Shown here in pieces: positions 48,307-59,697 of a DNA stretch of 64,000 nt. Position 1 is the stretch's first letter. Each line of letters begins with the position of its first letter. Source of the DNA: Liolophura sinensis. Its lineage: Eukaryota > Mollusca > Polyplacophora > Chitonida > Chitonidae. The stretch is from assembly GCF_032854445.1 (NCBI RefSeq), contig NC_088301.1:46307116-46371115 (forward strand), written 5' to 3'. The position numbers were made by a program, and so were the translations under genes. A model generated the notes under the pieces. The model saw only the letters and a program-made list of their open reading frames with translations, was not told where the DNA came from and did no database searches.

Positions 48307-51300
48307 CACAGATCTCAATCTGTGTTGACAAATGTGTATCCGGGAGCATCCCTGTCCGATACGTCTCTGAATGATCAGCCATGTAAATATGGTTTTGATC
48401 AGAGTATTTGCTAACCTACCGATTTGACGATATACAGCCAATCACTAGCGTTACTGTCTGGGACCAAAACAGTGTGGCGTCTGAAAAGGAATATAAACTC
48501 ACATATGTATTATTGGTATCTGGTCAATAGAATTTATTGTACTTTCATATATATACTTCTGCAGCAATATACATACTGCATTTTCTGTAACCCTAAATAT
48601 GTTTCTGATGCTGTCTACATGTACATCTGATCTGAGCTCGCTGAGGCCCAGAATGTTTTTGAAACTAATATTAAAATGGTTCGAAAATCCTTTAAGTAAA
48701 AAGATTAATCGAAAAAGAAGAAAATAATGAAAATGGTGTGAAAAATGTCACAGTTTTAAATAACAGTACGATCATTGTTAAATTAAGATAATTACAATAA
48801 AAGCTGTGATATATACTCACTGGAAGTAGCTTATCAGGGCCTTCTCTGGATGTTCGACAAGTTGATGTAGTGGCCAATTCTTCATGTACCACAAGGACCT
48901 GGTGATGAGATTTATTTATGTATTTATCGTAAGTTAACGCTATACTCTAGAATTTGTCACTTGTACTGTGGTGATCAGTTTTATGGGTGGGCGAAACCGG
49001 GGTGCCACGTGTGAGTTCCATTAACTATTCGTGGGGCCATGTTGATTATTCCACTTGTGTGCCTTTGTTAACTGTGTTCCAAGAATATGGCCTACAGACA
49101 ATGTACCATTACAAAACTTCCATATCGATCGGTAACACCATAATCACTGCTATCATTGTTTTCGAAAAATACGACTATAAGATTTGCATATATTTCCAGA
49201 CAACTTACTGCAAGAATGTATCATCCGGATCATTCAGCCCTCCAGACATGAATATGTCTACGAAATCCTGCAAAGACATGTTCACCATGGTGTTGGATAA
49301 GCTAAAAACTGTGCTGTTCAGAAGTAGATTATGTAGACGTAGATAGTATGAAATTAGAGGTCGAAAGGGAGTGTAAGGGAGAGCAACAGATTTAAAAACT
49401 CATGAAGATATTGCCTCCAGAGTAACAGCCCTTTCTTTAGGAGACAGGACTAGTCCGACTACTGGCCAAAATCAAACAGTAGACTGTCTAAAACTATAAA
49501 ATATTAGGTCATATTATCTGGCCTTCATACTATAGGTATAGTCTCATTGACAATACCGTTCACACTGTTGTGATTAGGCTATAGCTCACCGCAGTTTTCA
49601 TTATCTCATGATTTCGAATAAACTTTGCATAAATTAATGACAGCAATATTCGAATGAAAACAGCATCAAGGACTTTAAAAGCTCTCTCTGCGGTGTTCAT
49701 GTAAACACTTGTCATGAGAAACTTTGTTCGTATTCCAAATTTATATTACATGCTGGTAAACCAGTCGGAGGGTATTAATTTAAAAATATGTTAAATTTCT
49801 GAATGCTCCAGAATGTCCTGTAATCCTCGGACGTTTGGTATAAGATATATAGGATTAGAAGATTGAATGGCATGTGGTGTACCACCATACCTCGTCCGTA
49901 AGACATAGCAATTCAATCTGCTCCTGTGAGATAACCGTAGAATGTCGTCGGGATCGGTTAATAATGGCAAGTTCTCCGAACGGATCTCCTCGGTTGAGGT
50001 GCACTATAGTTTTCAGCCGTGAATTCTCATCCATGACACAGACGACGGCTGTAGACAATACGTAAAAACAGATTCCACACTTCAGTAAGTTAAAGAGATC
50101 AATAGACAGAAAACTTAAAACAAACATACGCCAGAAAGTAACGAAGAAAATGGGGTTTCAAGTTCGCTGTAACAACGTAAATTAACTAAAATATCCAAAT
50201 GGAATATGAAACCATTTTTTCTTAGGTCTGCGTTATTTCCCAGAAAAAAGCAATTAAATTGAATTTAATAAGTTTTATAACAGTGGCCACCTGTTAAGGC
50301 TAGGATTTTACAATCTGTAATGAAACCTCTGACTAAGGCGGCACTCCATCTCTCAGCCGAAGGAATCTAGGCAGGTCGAACAGTATAATATGTTCTAAAT
50401 GATATGAAAATACAGTATGATGCCTTCATTGTATAACAGTCAACATTCATTCATTTTGGTCAACAAGTTCATTTTGGTCAACATTTTTTTTAAGTGCGCT
50501 CACCTGATCCAGAGAGTATGAAGTAGAATCGCCAGGGTGGATGCCCTTCCCTGACCATAACTTTCTTAGGGCCATACCTATTTGTAAAAAAAAGAAGAAA
50601 AAAACCCCCCAAAACACGGATTTGTATGTGCCAATGTCTTTCAAGATTAAGCAGGATAAAGCAGTAAATGAGGCCTGACCTATACATATGTAAAAAAACA
50701 AGGAAAGTATATGTGCCATTGTCTTTCAAAATAAAACATCGATTAAGCAGTAAATGGGGTTTGATAATTTTCACATGGGCTGATCCCATATTCACCTCAG
50801 TCATAGCTTCCAAATGTAAAAGAAATATTAACTTTCTTAAGTATACATGTGTTTGTGTCTTTCAACATATATCATAGAGATAAGGCAGTTAGCGAGGTAG
50901 GCCTATGGTTATGCAGTATAGCTGACCCCTTGACCTCTTGCGTGTTCACATATGTTCAAGCTTTCTCAGCTTTGATCGAGGCTTAACTAGCATGGGTGAT
51001 TGCTATTACATAAAGCAAATGTTGTGGAGCATGTCGAAACGCGTTTTGTAAGCATTCTGGAAGTAATTACGTCCCTAACCGGTGTGAGCTGCCAGAATAG
51101 CGCTGATGTCAAAGTTAGCAACCAAAAAGGGTCAAAATTGCGCGGAGAACATATGAAAGAGCCTGAAACTAAATGTACTAGATTGTGATGTTGAAGCAGT
51201 GTAATAAGTTTCGATTAAATGCTATAAAAGATTATAAAAAATGTCAGGTAAAGGTCTACAACACACAAAAAAGAAATTATAATTGTGTCAAAAACAGGCC

Positions 51301-53660
51301 AAAAACTCGAGTTTGATCTGTAACTGGTCACGCTCAAGTCATGTACGAAGTTCCATTTCAATATGATGCACCGTTAAAAAACCTGAATAACATTTTTAAG
51401 ACACACTGACCGACTAACAGCAGAGTATCGGTAGGGGGACTAATTAAAATCGTTAACTGTATATTAGACCAAGCACATGTAGGCCCTAAATGTTTTCGTG
51501 ATTCGTTACAAAAAGGCATGTGTACCGAAGTTCAAGGACTTTTTGCTCCACTGAATGTAGGCCTACTCACGTTTCGTACCACGCCCTTTCTGCAATCATT
51601 CTCTGCAAATTATCTGGGTACAACATAATTGATCGATAATTTCTGAATGACAACTGGATCTGTGGGAAAAGAAGAAGTTTTGAAAATTGTAGATATTAAT
51701 ATACATGTACTATATTACTATAGTCATTCAGTACAGAATAGCAATTTTTATCAAAAGGGGTATAACTGCTTACGTTATTGGTGGTATGAAAGTTGCTTCC
51801 CCTTACAGCCATTGGGCGGCGCACGTGAAACAACTACGGATAAAAACGCACGGTTTGCCACATTTACATCTAGAAAAATTTAATAAAGGAGTATGTTATA
51901 TTGACGTCATGCTGATATAACTGAGAATATGAGCTATTTGATTCATGTAGATGAATGTGTTAGTAACCATTTATTTTAATTCCGGTATACAATCCATAAC
52001 AGGCAAAGTCTGTACAGAGAAACGGGGACACTCACTTACTGACTTCTTGATTGAAATGTACAGCTACTTGTTGACTCCATGTGCAGCAATATTAAATTAC
52101 TTACAGTATTTACATCTTCTACGGTGCGGTCCTTTGGTCGCTTTCCCAACAGCTCCTGTATGTTGACTGGGACCTTATCCTGAAAATTACACAACTTATT
52201 TAGAGTAGGCCTATTCCAAAACCATACAAAGGCAACTGCTCATGATAATAAGCAGTTGAATTACGCCTTCGAAAGTGACATTACAGCCGTTGTAAAGATT
52301 TTGCCGGACAAATTCTGTGAAAAAAATTCACAAAAATTTACTCCCTAAAGCTCTCAGAAAGTGTCCCAAATGATAAAGACTAAGCGAACTCAAAAATGAG
52401 TTTTCAAAACATCTTCTGGCCCACAAAATTTGTTACCTAGAAATTATTAACGATGTATTGAATTTACGGTTGACATACCTCCTTTTTAACCTTGTAATAG
52501 GAAAGGTCAAACAAGACACTGTCATTACTTTCTTCTGTGCTCTTTATTCCTTCCTCTGTTCCGAACCCATCCAAGATTTCGTGAACCCTAAAATGGTTTG
52601 ACAGGGTGTGTTATTAGCATTATTAGACAGTAGGCTACTGTATGTTATGTGTTGCACTAAAAGGCTCATTCCGGATAAGAAAGATATACGTATGACATCG
52701 CTGAATGAATGGCAAACTTTAATTAAATAATTAATGGATAGCGAAAGTAGTTCTATCAAAGAAATCAATCTTTGGCGGTAAAATCGAATACTTCCCTCAT
52801 ATATCATCATTCTCTGCGGATGTTCTTAAGAATATTTTCAAATTTTACTGCACAGTCACCACGGAATCTACTAAGGTAGGCATATCTTTCGGCTTTACTG
52901 TAATTCAAACCCGTAAATATATAAGACATGTGGCACGGAAAATGACTTCAAGCAACTGTGGTGCAAAAATGTGTAACGAAAAGAAAGAAAGTGAAACCAC
53001 AATACAATGTAGAAACATCACGCTAAGCGAGTTAAATCTTTAGGATACGTGCTACTATAAAATGCATGACTAAGTGCGATAGAAGTGGCTGTAAAGACAC
53101 GAGATACGATACAAGATGCTGAAAAGCGAGTTAATCGATTGCTGCTGGGACGATACTGATTACCGAGCATGACTAAAACGCAACGACAGTGTAATAATTG
53201 CCATGTGGTAGGTGATGTATGGATGTACGAGATATATAACTCATCAATCAGGGAAAGTGCAGCGCGCTTCAGACACTGCGGGTGACTATTGCAGGCGGAC
53301 CTGAAATGTGCAGGAGCGCTTAATAATGAAGCCTGTAAAGGATGTCGTTTGCGTGTGTGTTTCCGTCTTACTCCTAATCTATTTTATATAATCATTCGAT
53401 TGTTAGGGTTTAAATACAAAACAATCACGGGTATAAAATAATAAAAATTACTCGCTGACCATCTTGAATGTCCTAATTTCTCTTTGTGAGACCTTACAAG
53501 GTTTTAACCTTTCTGAGCTTTTCTTTTCTGTACTTATTTTCAGTCCCGTTAGTGAACATATTAATCTGGCTGCCATAGTGAGTAAATTAACAAATAAAAT
53601 ACATATAATTTTCAAAACAAACATTAACATGTCACAAACAATGTCATAGACGTGATATCA

Positions 53661-53702
<42 letters not shown>

Positions 53703-55023
53703 AGCTCTATATGTATGGTGCATCAATAAAATAAACTGTTAAAACTTACTTTTTGGAATGTAAGCGCCATCCTCTTAGTAGCAGTATCAAAAATCTAGTC
53801 AACTTTTTTAGTCGCCCGGAATTATGCTGAGGAAAAATGTTAAAAGTTGTTAATATTTAGTTTCAATTTTCGCACTTAAATTGTACGTGTAACTGTTTTA
53901 CGATAATAAAACGGCCTCTTCAGGTACCGTGTTTGAAGATTCATTACCTCGTCAAATGCACACAGTTCATATATGACAATCGTTGTGAACATTTCTCCAT
54001 TGTGCTCTCTTAAAACTTGTTACATTTCTCACTGTAAAGATCACAAGGAGTGACTGCACTTATAAGAGTTACCTGTATCTGATCATGCAATTTTAATAAG
54101 GGTTAATATTTCAACACTCTTCAAATGTGTTTTTTATTCCAACTCCACTAAAAGTTAATTTCTTTTCACTGTGTTTCAAGCGTTGGTTTAAGATGATACA
54201 TAACCAACTTTTAATGTAACTGGAATGTAAACTCTTTGAAGAGTGTTAAAACTTTATAAAACTGGTCGTATAACTCTTAGAAGTACAATCACTCCTCGTG
54301 ATCTTTACTGTGCTAAATGTAACACTTTAGTGATTATAGTGATCATAATTTACTTCTCACCTTTGCCGTTTTATCAGAAGCGTGGTCTGAGGAGATGACC
54401 TTTGATTCTGTAATCTGCGAGGTTTCTTTTTCTGGCTTGCCAACAAGTGGCACAATATCTTGTTTTACGGACGACCTTCTCCTCGATATCTGTTTGGATC
54501 TAATAGAAGACTTCCTTCGAGCTATTGGCGGTAAGGATGCGGCACTTTGCCTTCTCTGAACTGTTGTGGACAGCATTTGGGGATCTAAACTAAATCTTGA
54601 ACCCCTCGTCGGTAGTCTATCCACTGGCCGACTCGTTAATGAGCCTTTTGACATATACCGTGGACTTGTGTCTGGAGGACCCATCATCCTTAAAACTTTA
54701 GCTATTTTTCGTCTGCGATGATCATACATGTCCTCCTCGTTGTCAAGTTTCAGACGCATATGCGAATTCCTTGACACTGACCTCGACACACTGTAGAAGT
54801 CTGGGGACTCCCGCATCACAACAGCATTTCTTGAAAGAATGTAGTCGTACTTTCGCCTAACTATTCCCCATTTGGACGGTTTTTGTCGGCTTAGATCATC
54901 GCGTATAATTTCCATCATCGCTTCACTCTTAGAGTTTCTGAAGAGCGGCTCCTGTGAACTGATCGTCACTGCTGGATGTGTCACACTTGTCTGTTGTGAA
55001 GCTGCCATTGGTGTAATACTCAT
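42576..55023 (-). CDS. CNBD2-like: Cyclic nucleotide-binding domain-containing protein 2-like, 19 exons
   Basis: Predicted 812-residue intracellular protein related to CNBD2, a cAMP-binding protein that in mice is tied to sperm function. Exons, from 5': 55023-54361, 53826-53750, 53565-53452, 52587-52479, 52179-52105, 51659-51571, 50577-50504, 50048-49891, 49267-49209, 48898-48821, 48480-48420, 47583-47496, 47251-47079, 45320-45255, 44505-44448, 44212-44094, 43697-43632, 43257-43123, 42752-42576. Every junction is AG/GT and in phase (2439 nt). First CNB domain about residues 347-470, with phosphate-binding-cassette text [18 protein letters not shown] (421-438). Second CNB-like domain starts about 480 ([18 protein letters not shown]), is interrupted at about 530-660 by a charged insert, and resumes with [12 protein letters not shown]. 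Alternative 5' exons cannot be excluded. The function is inferred from the family. Confidence 0.9.
44824..45000 (-). mobile_element. Molluscan-type SINE copy in CNBD2-like intron 14
   Basis: Same core as the copy at 6848-7022 (GAAATATTCTTGAGTACGGC, GCAACCTGCGGATGG) in the same orientation, with a decayed TAAA tail. Confidence 0.8.
45845..45910 (+). mobile_element. R2 repeat fragment in CNBD2-like intron 13
   Basis: GCGTACACCAGCCGTCAACC, AATAAGGACGTTCCGGGTCG, ATAATCAAGGACAATTCCCA. The reverse of this wording recurs at 31970-32060 (TTATTGACCTGGAGCGCCCT, TATTGGTTGACGGCAGGTGT). Confidence 0.55.
45921..46092 (-). mobile_element. Molluscan-type SINE copy in CNBD2-like intron 13
   Basis: The best preserved copy: complete core, GTAAAACACCAATC and about five TAAA tail units. 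The 87 bp duplication begins directly beside its head end. Confidence 0.82.
46091..46265. repeat. Tandem duplication, 87 bp unit, two copies
   Basis: AAGACATTA at 46094 and 46181 begins two copies sharing GGATTCCAT, then GGAAGTAGGTGTTCACAAAA and GATTGTATCAT. The period is a multiple of three, so the minus strand reads as a 29-residue repeat. I find no matching-phase splice borders to make it an exon of the CNBD2-like gene, in whose intron 13 it lies. Confidence 0.7.
47079..47251 (-). CDS. CNBD2-like: CNBD2-like exon 13: charged helical insert within CNB domain 2
   Basis: 57 residues rich in Lys, Glu, Gln, Leu and His ([20 protein letters not shown], then [17 protein letters not shown]), with heptad-like Leu/Ile/Val spacing that suggests a coiled coil. 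With exons 12, 14 and 15 it forms an insert of roughly 120 residues between the two halves of the second CNB fold. Acceptor TTTCAGTTTTAG, donor GAG/GTGAGA. Confidence 0.8.
47660..47723. repeat. TA microsatellite, 64 bp
   Basis: Uninterrupted TA repeat in CNBD2-like intron 11, within 80 bp upstream of exon 12 in the transcript sense. The tyrosine-isoleucine reading frame over it is not a gene. Confidence 0.97.
48180..48339. repeat. Perfect 160 bp palindrome with a TA-repeat centre
   Basis: Two 35 bp non-repetitive arms (left ACACATTTGTCAACACAGAT and onward, 48180-48214; right 48305-48339) are exact reverse complements across 90 bp of TA repeat, so the whole 160 bp is self-complementary. Each arm also holds the small palindrome CACAGATTGAGATCTGTG. 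It lies in CNBD2-like intron 11, 80 bp downstream of the exon 11 donor in the transcript sense. Confidence 0.95.
49891..50048 (-). CDS. CNBD2-like: CNBD2-like exon 8: phosphate-binding cassette of CNB domain 1
   Basis: Encodes [20 protein letters not shown] and [10 protein letters not shown], then [11 protein letters not shown]. Against the PKA cassette FGELALIYGTPRAATV, the Gly-Glu pair (425-426) and the phosphate-binding Arg (435) are kept, while the two Ala after the Arg are His-Ser. This domain is therefore likely able to bind a cyclic nucleotide. Start is phase 1, completing Gly/Ala after the SGS of exon 7; donor GAG/GTATGG. Confidence 0.88.
53663..53700. repeat. TA microsatellite, 38 bp
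   Basis: Uninterrupted TA repeat in the short intron between CNBD2-like exons 2 and 3. Confidence 0.97.
54018..54324. mobile_element. Foldback (MITE-like) element in CNBD2-like intron 1
   Basis: Outer ends TGTTACATTT and AAATGTAACA are inverted repeats, and imperfect complementarity continues inward for over 100 bp: GTAAAGATCACAAGGAGTGA on the left against GTAAAGATCACGAGGAGTGA read from the right, then ATAAGAGTTA and AACACTCTTCAAA pairs. No coding capacity. A non-autonomous DNA element of about 307 bp is the simplest reading. I saw no clear target duplication. Confidence 0.7.
54361..55023 (-). CDS. CNBD2-like: CNBD2-like exon 1: disordered basic N-terminus with three RRxS motifs
   Basis: 663 nt, 221 residues. 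The first ATG (55023) follows an in-frame TGA 36 nt upstream, which supports it as the start unless an upstream exon is spliced in at 55036 (AG/T). The sequence is rich in Ser, Arg and Lys and looks unstructured. RRQS (157-160), RRKS (169-172) and RRRS (181-184) are consensus PKA phosphorylation sites. Donor AAG/GTGAGA is 36 nt from a foldback repeat in intron 1. Confidence 0.8.
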
Positions 55024-55770
55024 GAGAAACACAGTACTGGTCCAATCCGCAGGGCATCACGTGCAAAAATGTGTGCTAGTCCATAGGAAATTGTTAGACA
55101 TGACCCGTGGGGGCACTGTTAGTATACCATAAAGTTATTCCGTGTCCACCACCATGCTGGACATATCCAGTGTGATAAAAAAGTCGTTCCACTGCTGCTA
55201 ACTTACTTATTACACTATACAACTTCATAGTTACTCTAATCTTTAAGTAATGCTTAGATCTTGCTATACATAGTAACTGGTGCTTAACTGGTTAATTTAC
55301 GTCTCATAATGATTTTGTACGGAGAATTACATTGCCTTAAGAAACAAAGGTCTGGCTTCGGTGGAGTTTACGTTTCCTAATCCTTGATAAGCTACATACC
55401 TGCCTAGTACAAACGCAAACGGATTATGGCCACAGGGCTTTTGGCACTTTATATACGTGGAATCATGGGGGGATAACCGTAGAGCCGTTTTACCTGTAAT
55501 GTTTAACAAAAGTCTGCAGATGTCTGTTCATGTATTACTTCACAATGGCTATGACGGGCTTAGCAGTGTTAGCTACGTGACAGAAACAAATATAAATTTG
55601 TCAACGCCATGCGCGCTATCAGTTAAATTTTGTGCTACGCTGCGCAGCTGGGGGAGGTGGGGTGGGAGAGGAATACATACGCTTGTGAAGAGAGTCATCA
55701 ATAGTTAGACACAGACGTACATCACAACAAACAGGCTTTGATCGCAAACAAAACAGTTAACTATACTCAC

Positions 55771-55896
55771 AACGCTGTACAAGAACTGGCTTGATAGCAG
55801 GTTCCTGCGCAGCTTGATGGGGTCAAAGCTGTTGGTTCGAAGAACAATTTCTCTCACAGCTTTAAAAGGCACTTTTCTTGCTAATTCTTCCAAGGC
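55771..55896 (-). CDS. Candidate exon of an unidentified minus-strand gene (c)
   Basis: Open frame with protein-like composition: LEELARKVPFKAVREIVLRT, NSFDPIKLRRNLLSSQFLYS. Donor GTT/GTGAGT is good; the acceptor is unclear (ATATGCAG at 55897 gives phase 1), and the phase does not fit exon b directly. A further candidate at 55400-55493 (acceptor CATTACAG, donor AG/GTATGT; SPHDSTYIKCQKPCGHNPFA) fits a splice to 55036 at the head of CNBD2-like exon 1. Tentative. Confidence 0.28.
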
Positions 55897-56222
55897 GACT
55901 GCATATCGCGTTACTGTTCACCATTTGTGAGATACAAGTGACCTTATTTTCTGTTTATTTATTAATCCGGTTGCAAGTTACCTAGATTACAACTGTCAGC
56001 CTTGTTAGTGGAACTAACGTATCACAAAGAACCCAAGATGAATTATTTATATTTAGCTATAGCTCTGATATATGCGGCTACAATCTTTTGTTTCGTATTT
56101 TTTTCACGCTTGTTACGGGCATTGTTTAAGTCCACGAGTCTTGTCCTATGTTTGAAATTGGTGGTTCAAACTCAAATTTATACCTCACAGAAGACTTCTG
56201 CACTTGACGAAACGGGTCTTAC

Positions 56223-56329
56223 CAGGTAAACGAGGACAGTCTGTCGATGAACATTCTCGGTTGAAAGAAATATAGTAGGCGCTATCCACGCACCAAATAC
56301 ATGAAAATCTATGGATACATTCAGCTCAC
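56223..56329 (-). CDS. Candidate exon of an unidentified minus-strand gene (b)
   Basis: Acceptor ATATTTCAG, donor CTG/GTAAGA. It joins in phase to 56612-56698 to give LQGELNVSIDFHVFGAWIAP and TIFLSTENVHRQTVLVYL. Ends phase 0. It could be an upstream exon of the CNBD2-like gene or part of a separate gene. Confidence 0.35.
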
Positions 56330-56611
56330 CTGAAATATGACAATGAAACACCATATTACTCACCAACTTGCAGTAGAAGATTGGTTCAAGTATTATTATC
56401 TTTCGAATATATCACAAGATTATAAAACAGTAAAGTATATGTTTATGCATGCAGTTCACATGTATACATTTGTATTTCAAACAACTTTAAGTGTTTACAG
56501 ATTACTTTATTACGTATTAGACGCTTACGAAAAAAATAAAGAGCTTTGGATCCCAGAGCAATCCACAAAGGAGAATAAAAGGCAAATGTAATTCTGTACA
56601 GGGAAACTGAC

Positions 56612-56698
56612 CTTGTAGCATATTTGTCACATCATGACTATAGAGCTCTGGGCTATTAGGGCATATGTGGGATATCGCAACATGATACCAGGAAGAAG
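56612..56698 (-). CDS. Candidate exon of an unidentified minus-strand gene (a)
   Basis: Acceptor CCCTCTCTTTTGCCAG and donor CAAG/GTCAGT frame 28 codons open in one phase: SSWYHVAISHICPNSPELYS then HDVTNMLQ. Ends phase 1, matching the next candidate exon at 56329. No family recognised. Confidence 0.35.
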
Positions 56699-57727
56699 CT
56701 GGCAAAAGAGAGGGACGCTGAGTTCTGTGTACGTCCGTATATTAAGGCATGTATAATACTTCTTATAGATTGTATATATTTAAAGCTGTAGCGCAACTTT
56801 TGAACCCCCGCCGCAGTCCCCGTCCCTCTCAGCCTCTCTCCCTTCCCCGTTATCCGTTAAGAATCCTGTCCAATTTCACCAAGTCACTTTAATGTTAAGT
56901 TAATGAGATGCCATATAACCATTCTTGTAACAACGTCGCCATTTTAGTTATGTGTCAGTAACGCACCCTTTGAAAACAGGGCCATCGATACACTAGCATT
57001 GCACTATACATCCTGATATACTTTTCGTTAGATAAATGTCCTCAAACAGTGCCTCTGAATAAATTATCACGGCTTAACGCCACTTTGGCAATATTTCAAA
57101 CAGATATCGCAAGCGCTGCGTTTCTAACCTGAGACGCGTAAACCATCCAGAGCTGGTTCATCACACTGTACCTAAACACGAGTTTATTATCTCTTTCAAT
57201 CTAAGAGATTTTATAACAATTTCCCTCGTACATACTTCAGTCCTGAATACACTAAGGCTTTTTTTCTGAAATAATGAACGAATCTCTATTCAATTTCCAT
57301 ATAAGCTTTACATACAGCTTCAAAAGAATCTCTTTGATGTTTAAAAAATCATAGCACTGTTTCCGTATTCAAATCTATTCGTCGAAACCGACATTTGTAC
57401 ACCAGGCGTCAGTCAATACTGACGTTCGAAATAAGTAATCGCAATGCCAATTCCCACGTCACTGACGTGTTTGTAATATCCAGTTTTTGTCTACGTGACC
57501 GTTTTACATCCTGTAATGTTACACGGTTTTGCGAAAAGGAAATCAACACATAACAGTTCAATCAGTTGAAGTGCCGTTATTTAATCTCGTTTAGTCTGTA
57601 TATAATGCCGACCACGACACCACAAATTGTCGAGTGAAGTAGAACACCTACACGAATTATTGGCTACGAAGTGAATGTAGCAGTCGGTGACATACATTTA
57701 TGCCTTCAGTGAAGCCCCCAGAAATGA

Positions 57728-58519
57728 ATGAATATGGAAAACTTGGAAGACAGCGTTTGCTCTGTATCTAAATAGTATAATTCACATGAAATGCCTGATT
57801 TATGGGTGACACCAAATACCCAGAATGATTCAACAGTGGCTATCTTAGTTCCCAATCCTGTAAGTGAACAAGAAAAGGCAATGGCTATCCGTGTGACATA
57901 TGCAACGTGACATTCCATCATATCAACGGTACTCGTTATCAACTAGAAAAGTGGCAGGTAATGATGAATTCAAGCGTTTTAACAGCGAAGATCTCGATGA
58001 AATTACATCTGGCATTCAGTTAAAGAATCCCACGTATCACATCTGCTACAGAGCAGCTTTTAATGAAAGCAGTTGGTCAAAAAGTAAACGTAAATTTGAC
58101 CTAGTAACTCCTGGATATGTCTGCAAAATACAGCGTGTGTGTAACCAGGGTAGCGACATAATAGACACAAAATGCACAAAATACACATACAACTCTATGA
58201 TGGATATGAGGCTTACGTGCGAAGACAAGGACACAGAAAGAGGTACCAGTTACTGACCACAGCACATCTGTTGGATACCACAAATGGTAAAGTTCTGGTG
58301 GCTGGGTTTACTGATGATGATGATCCGAACAAGCTGAATTTGTTTAATATCTCGCCCATCTGTGTCTTCAGTTTGGTTGATATTAATGGACGTTTCCAGA
58401 CGAATTTCGATAACAGCCTTAAACAAGACCGGCAAAAGAGAACAACATCTACTGGGTTGATAGTGGAGGAAAGTGTGATATTAAAAATCTCAGTTTGCAG
58501 AGATTTTAAGACTCCTTAA
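57728..58519 (+). pseudogene. Plexin-like Sema-domain fragment, intronless and broken
   Basis: Reads as the central part of a plexin Sema propeller. Part 1: NLEDSVCSVSK, TAG at 57773, then MPDLWVTPNTQNDSTVAILV and RVTYA. Frame shift near 57905. Part 2 (57906-58242): RDIPSYQRYSLSTRKVAGND, YHICYRAAF, YVCKIQRVC, MRLTCEDK. Frame shift near 58243. Part 3: YQLLTTAHL, GKVLVAGFTD, SPICVFSLVDINGRFQTNFD, losing similarity before the TAA at 58519. The arrangement (blade with RVC, then LTC, YQLL, CVFSL-DIN) is that of plexins; assignment is by recall of family wording. A stop and two shifts argue for a relic rather than a working gene. Confidence 0.6.
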
Positions 58520-59697
58520 ATATACATGGCCTTATAAACAATTCATCTACTTCGATTACACATGTAGTCTTTTCTAAATGTTCTCTTAGAGTTGTGTTAA
58601 ATGCACAGCTTCTCTCTCTCTCATCGTTACTTAGACATCGTTAAACTCCAAACTAAAAAGCAGTTTATATTTTGGTGAAAGTCTCTATATATGTCTGTCC
58701 TTGCCTAATCCATATTGATATTGGGATATACGTCAAATAATCCCTGAGATGACCTTTTGAATTGTGTTTGTAGCCATTTCTGAACGCATCACCTCCTTAG
58801 TAGTTTGTAGCAGATTTCTGTGTTAGGTGCTACATGAGTAAACACCATCTTCTCAGCTTCATGTCACCGAGCCTGTACACCATTAGGCCCCTATACTTGA
58901 CGTTGATGACCTTGTTGTGACCTTTGATAGTTTTCTATTCCTTGAGGTAATTTCTAGATCAAATAAGCGTAGGCTTTGACATGGTTAAGTTCTGCGAGAT
59001 AATGAAATGCCTAGGTAATATTTCGATTAAAGGTTAGACGAGGTAATAGCAGACGGACTTCTTAAAGCTTTATATCAACCGCATTACATTAGCTGCCGGT
59101 TCGGAGGCGCCATGCATTACACTAAAAACACACTCATCATCACTGTCTTTAGCATTAAAAGACTTTTACAGGTTCTCCACAAGGCTGTTTTATTTAATAC
59201 GCTAGGACTAGAAGTGCGCTTTTTGATTACATATGCCACATTTGGCATAAAGTTCATGACAGTTATATTCTCACTTGCGTGGTGTCCAGTTTCACCACAC
59301 AGGTAAATTAAGGCACTTATTTCATAGCTTGTCTCCCTTTCCACGTTTCTGTTGTTTTTTTTTCGTTTGGTAAAGTTTATTTCCTATATTTTTGTTCTGT
59401 GTTTTATTTATTTTACCTGGATATCAACAACCAGTGTCAACCCAGTGGCCCTTTCTAGCAATTGTGGACAGACGTGTTGATTACTACACTTATCCATGAC
59501 CTGGTCACGGATATTTTCTTCTTTATTTTTCCAGTTTGCAGCTTGTTAACTAATGCAAGAGACAAATTCGTGGACTGTTTCTGATTCTCTATGGAACATT
59601 TTACAAAAGATATAACGTCAATGATGTACGTTAACCTGGTCAGGGAATGTGCGTCGAGAGTTGCCAGAGTTTTTGTTCTCACCAAAATCTTCATTAC

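Noticed and set aside
47629-48441. Frames consisting of Tyr-Ile repeats
   Set aside because: Translations of TA microsatellites.
57706-57942. Minus-strand frame of 78 codons at 57.7 kb
   Set aside because: Antisense to the plexin-like fragment, which explains its openness.
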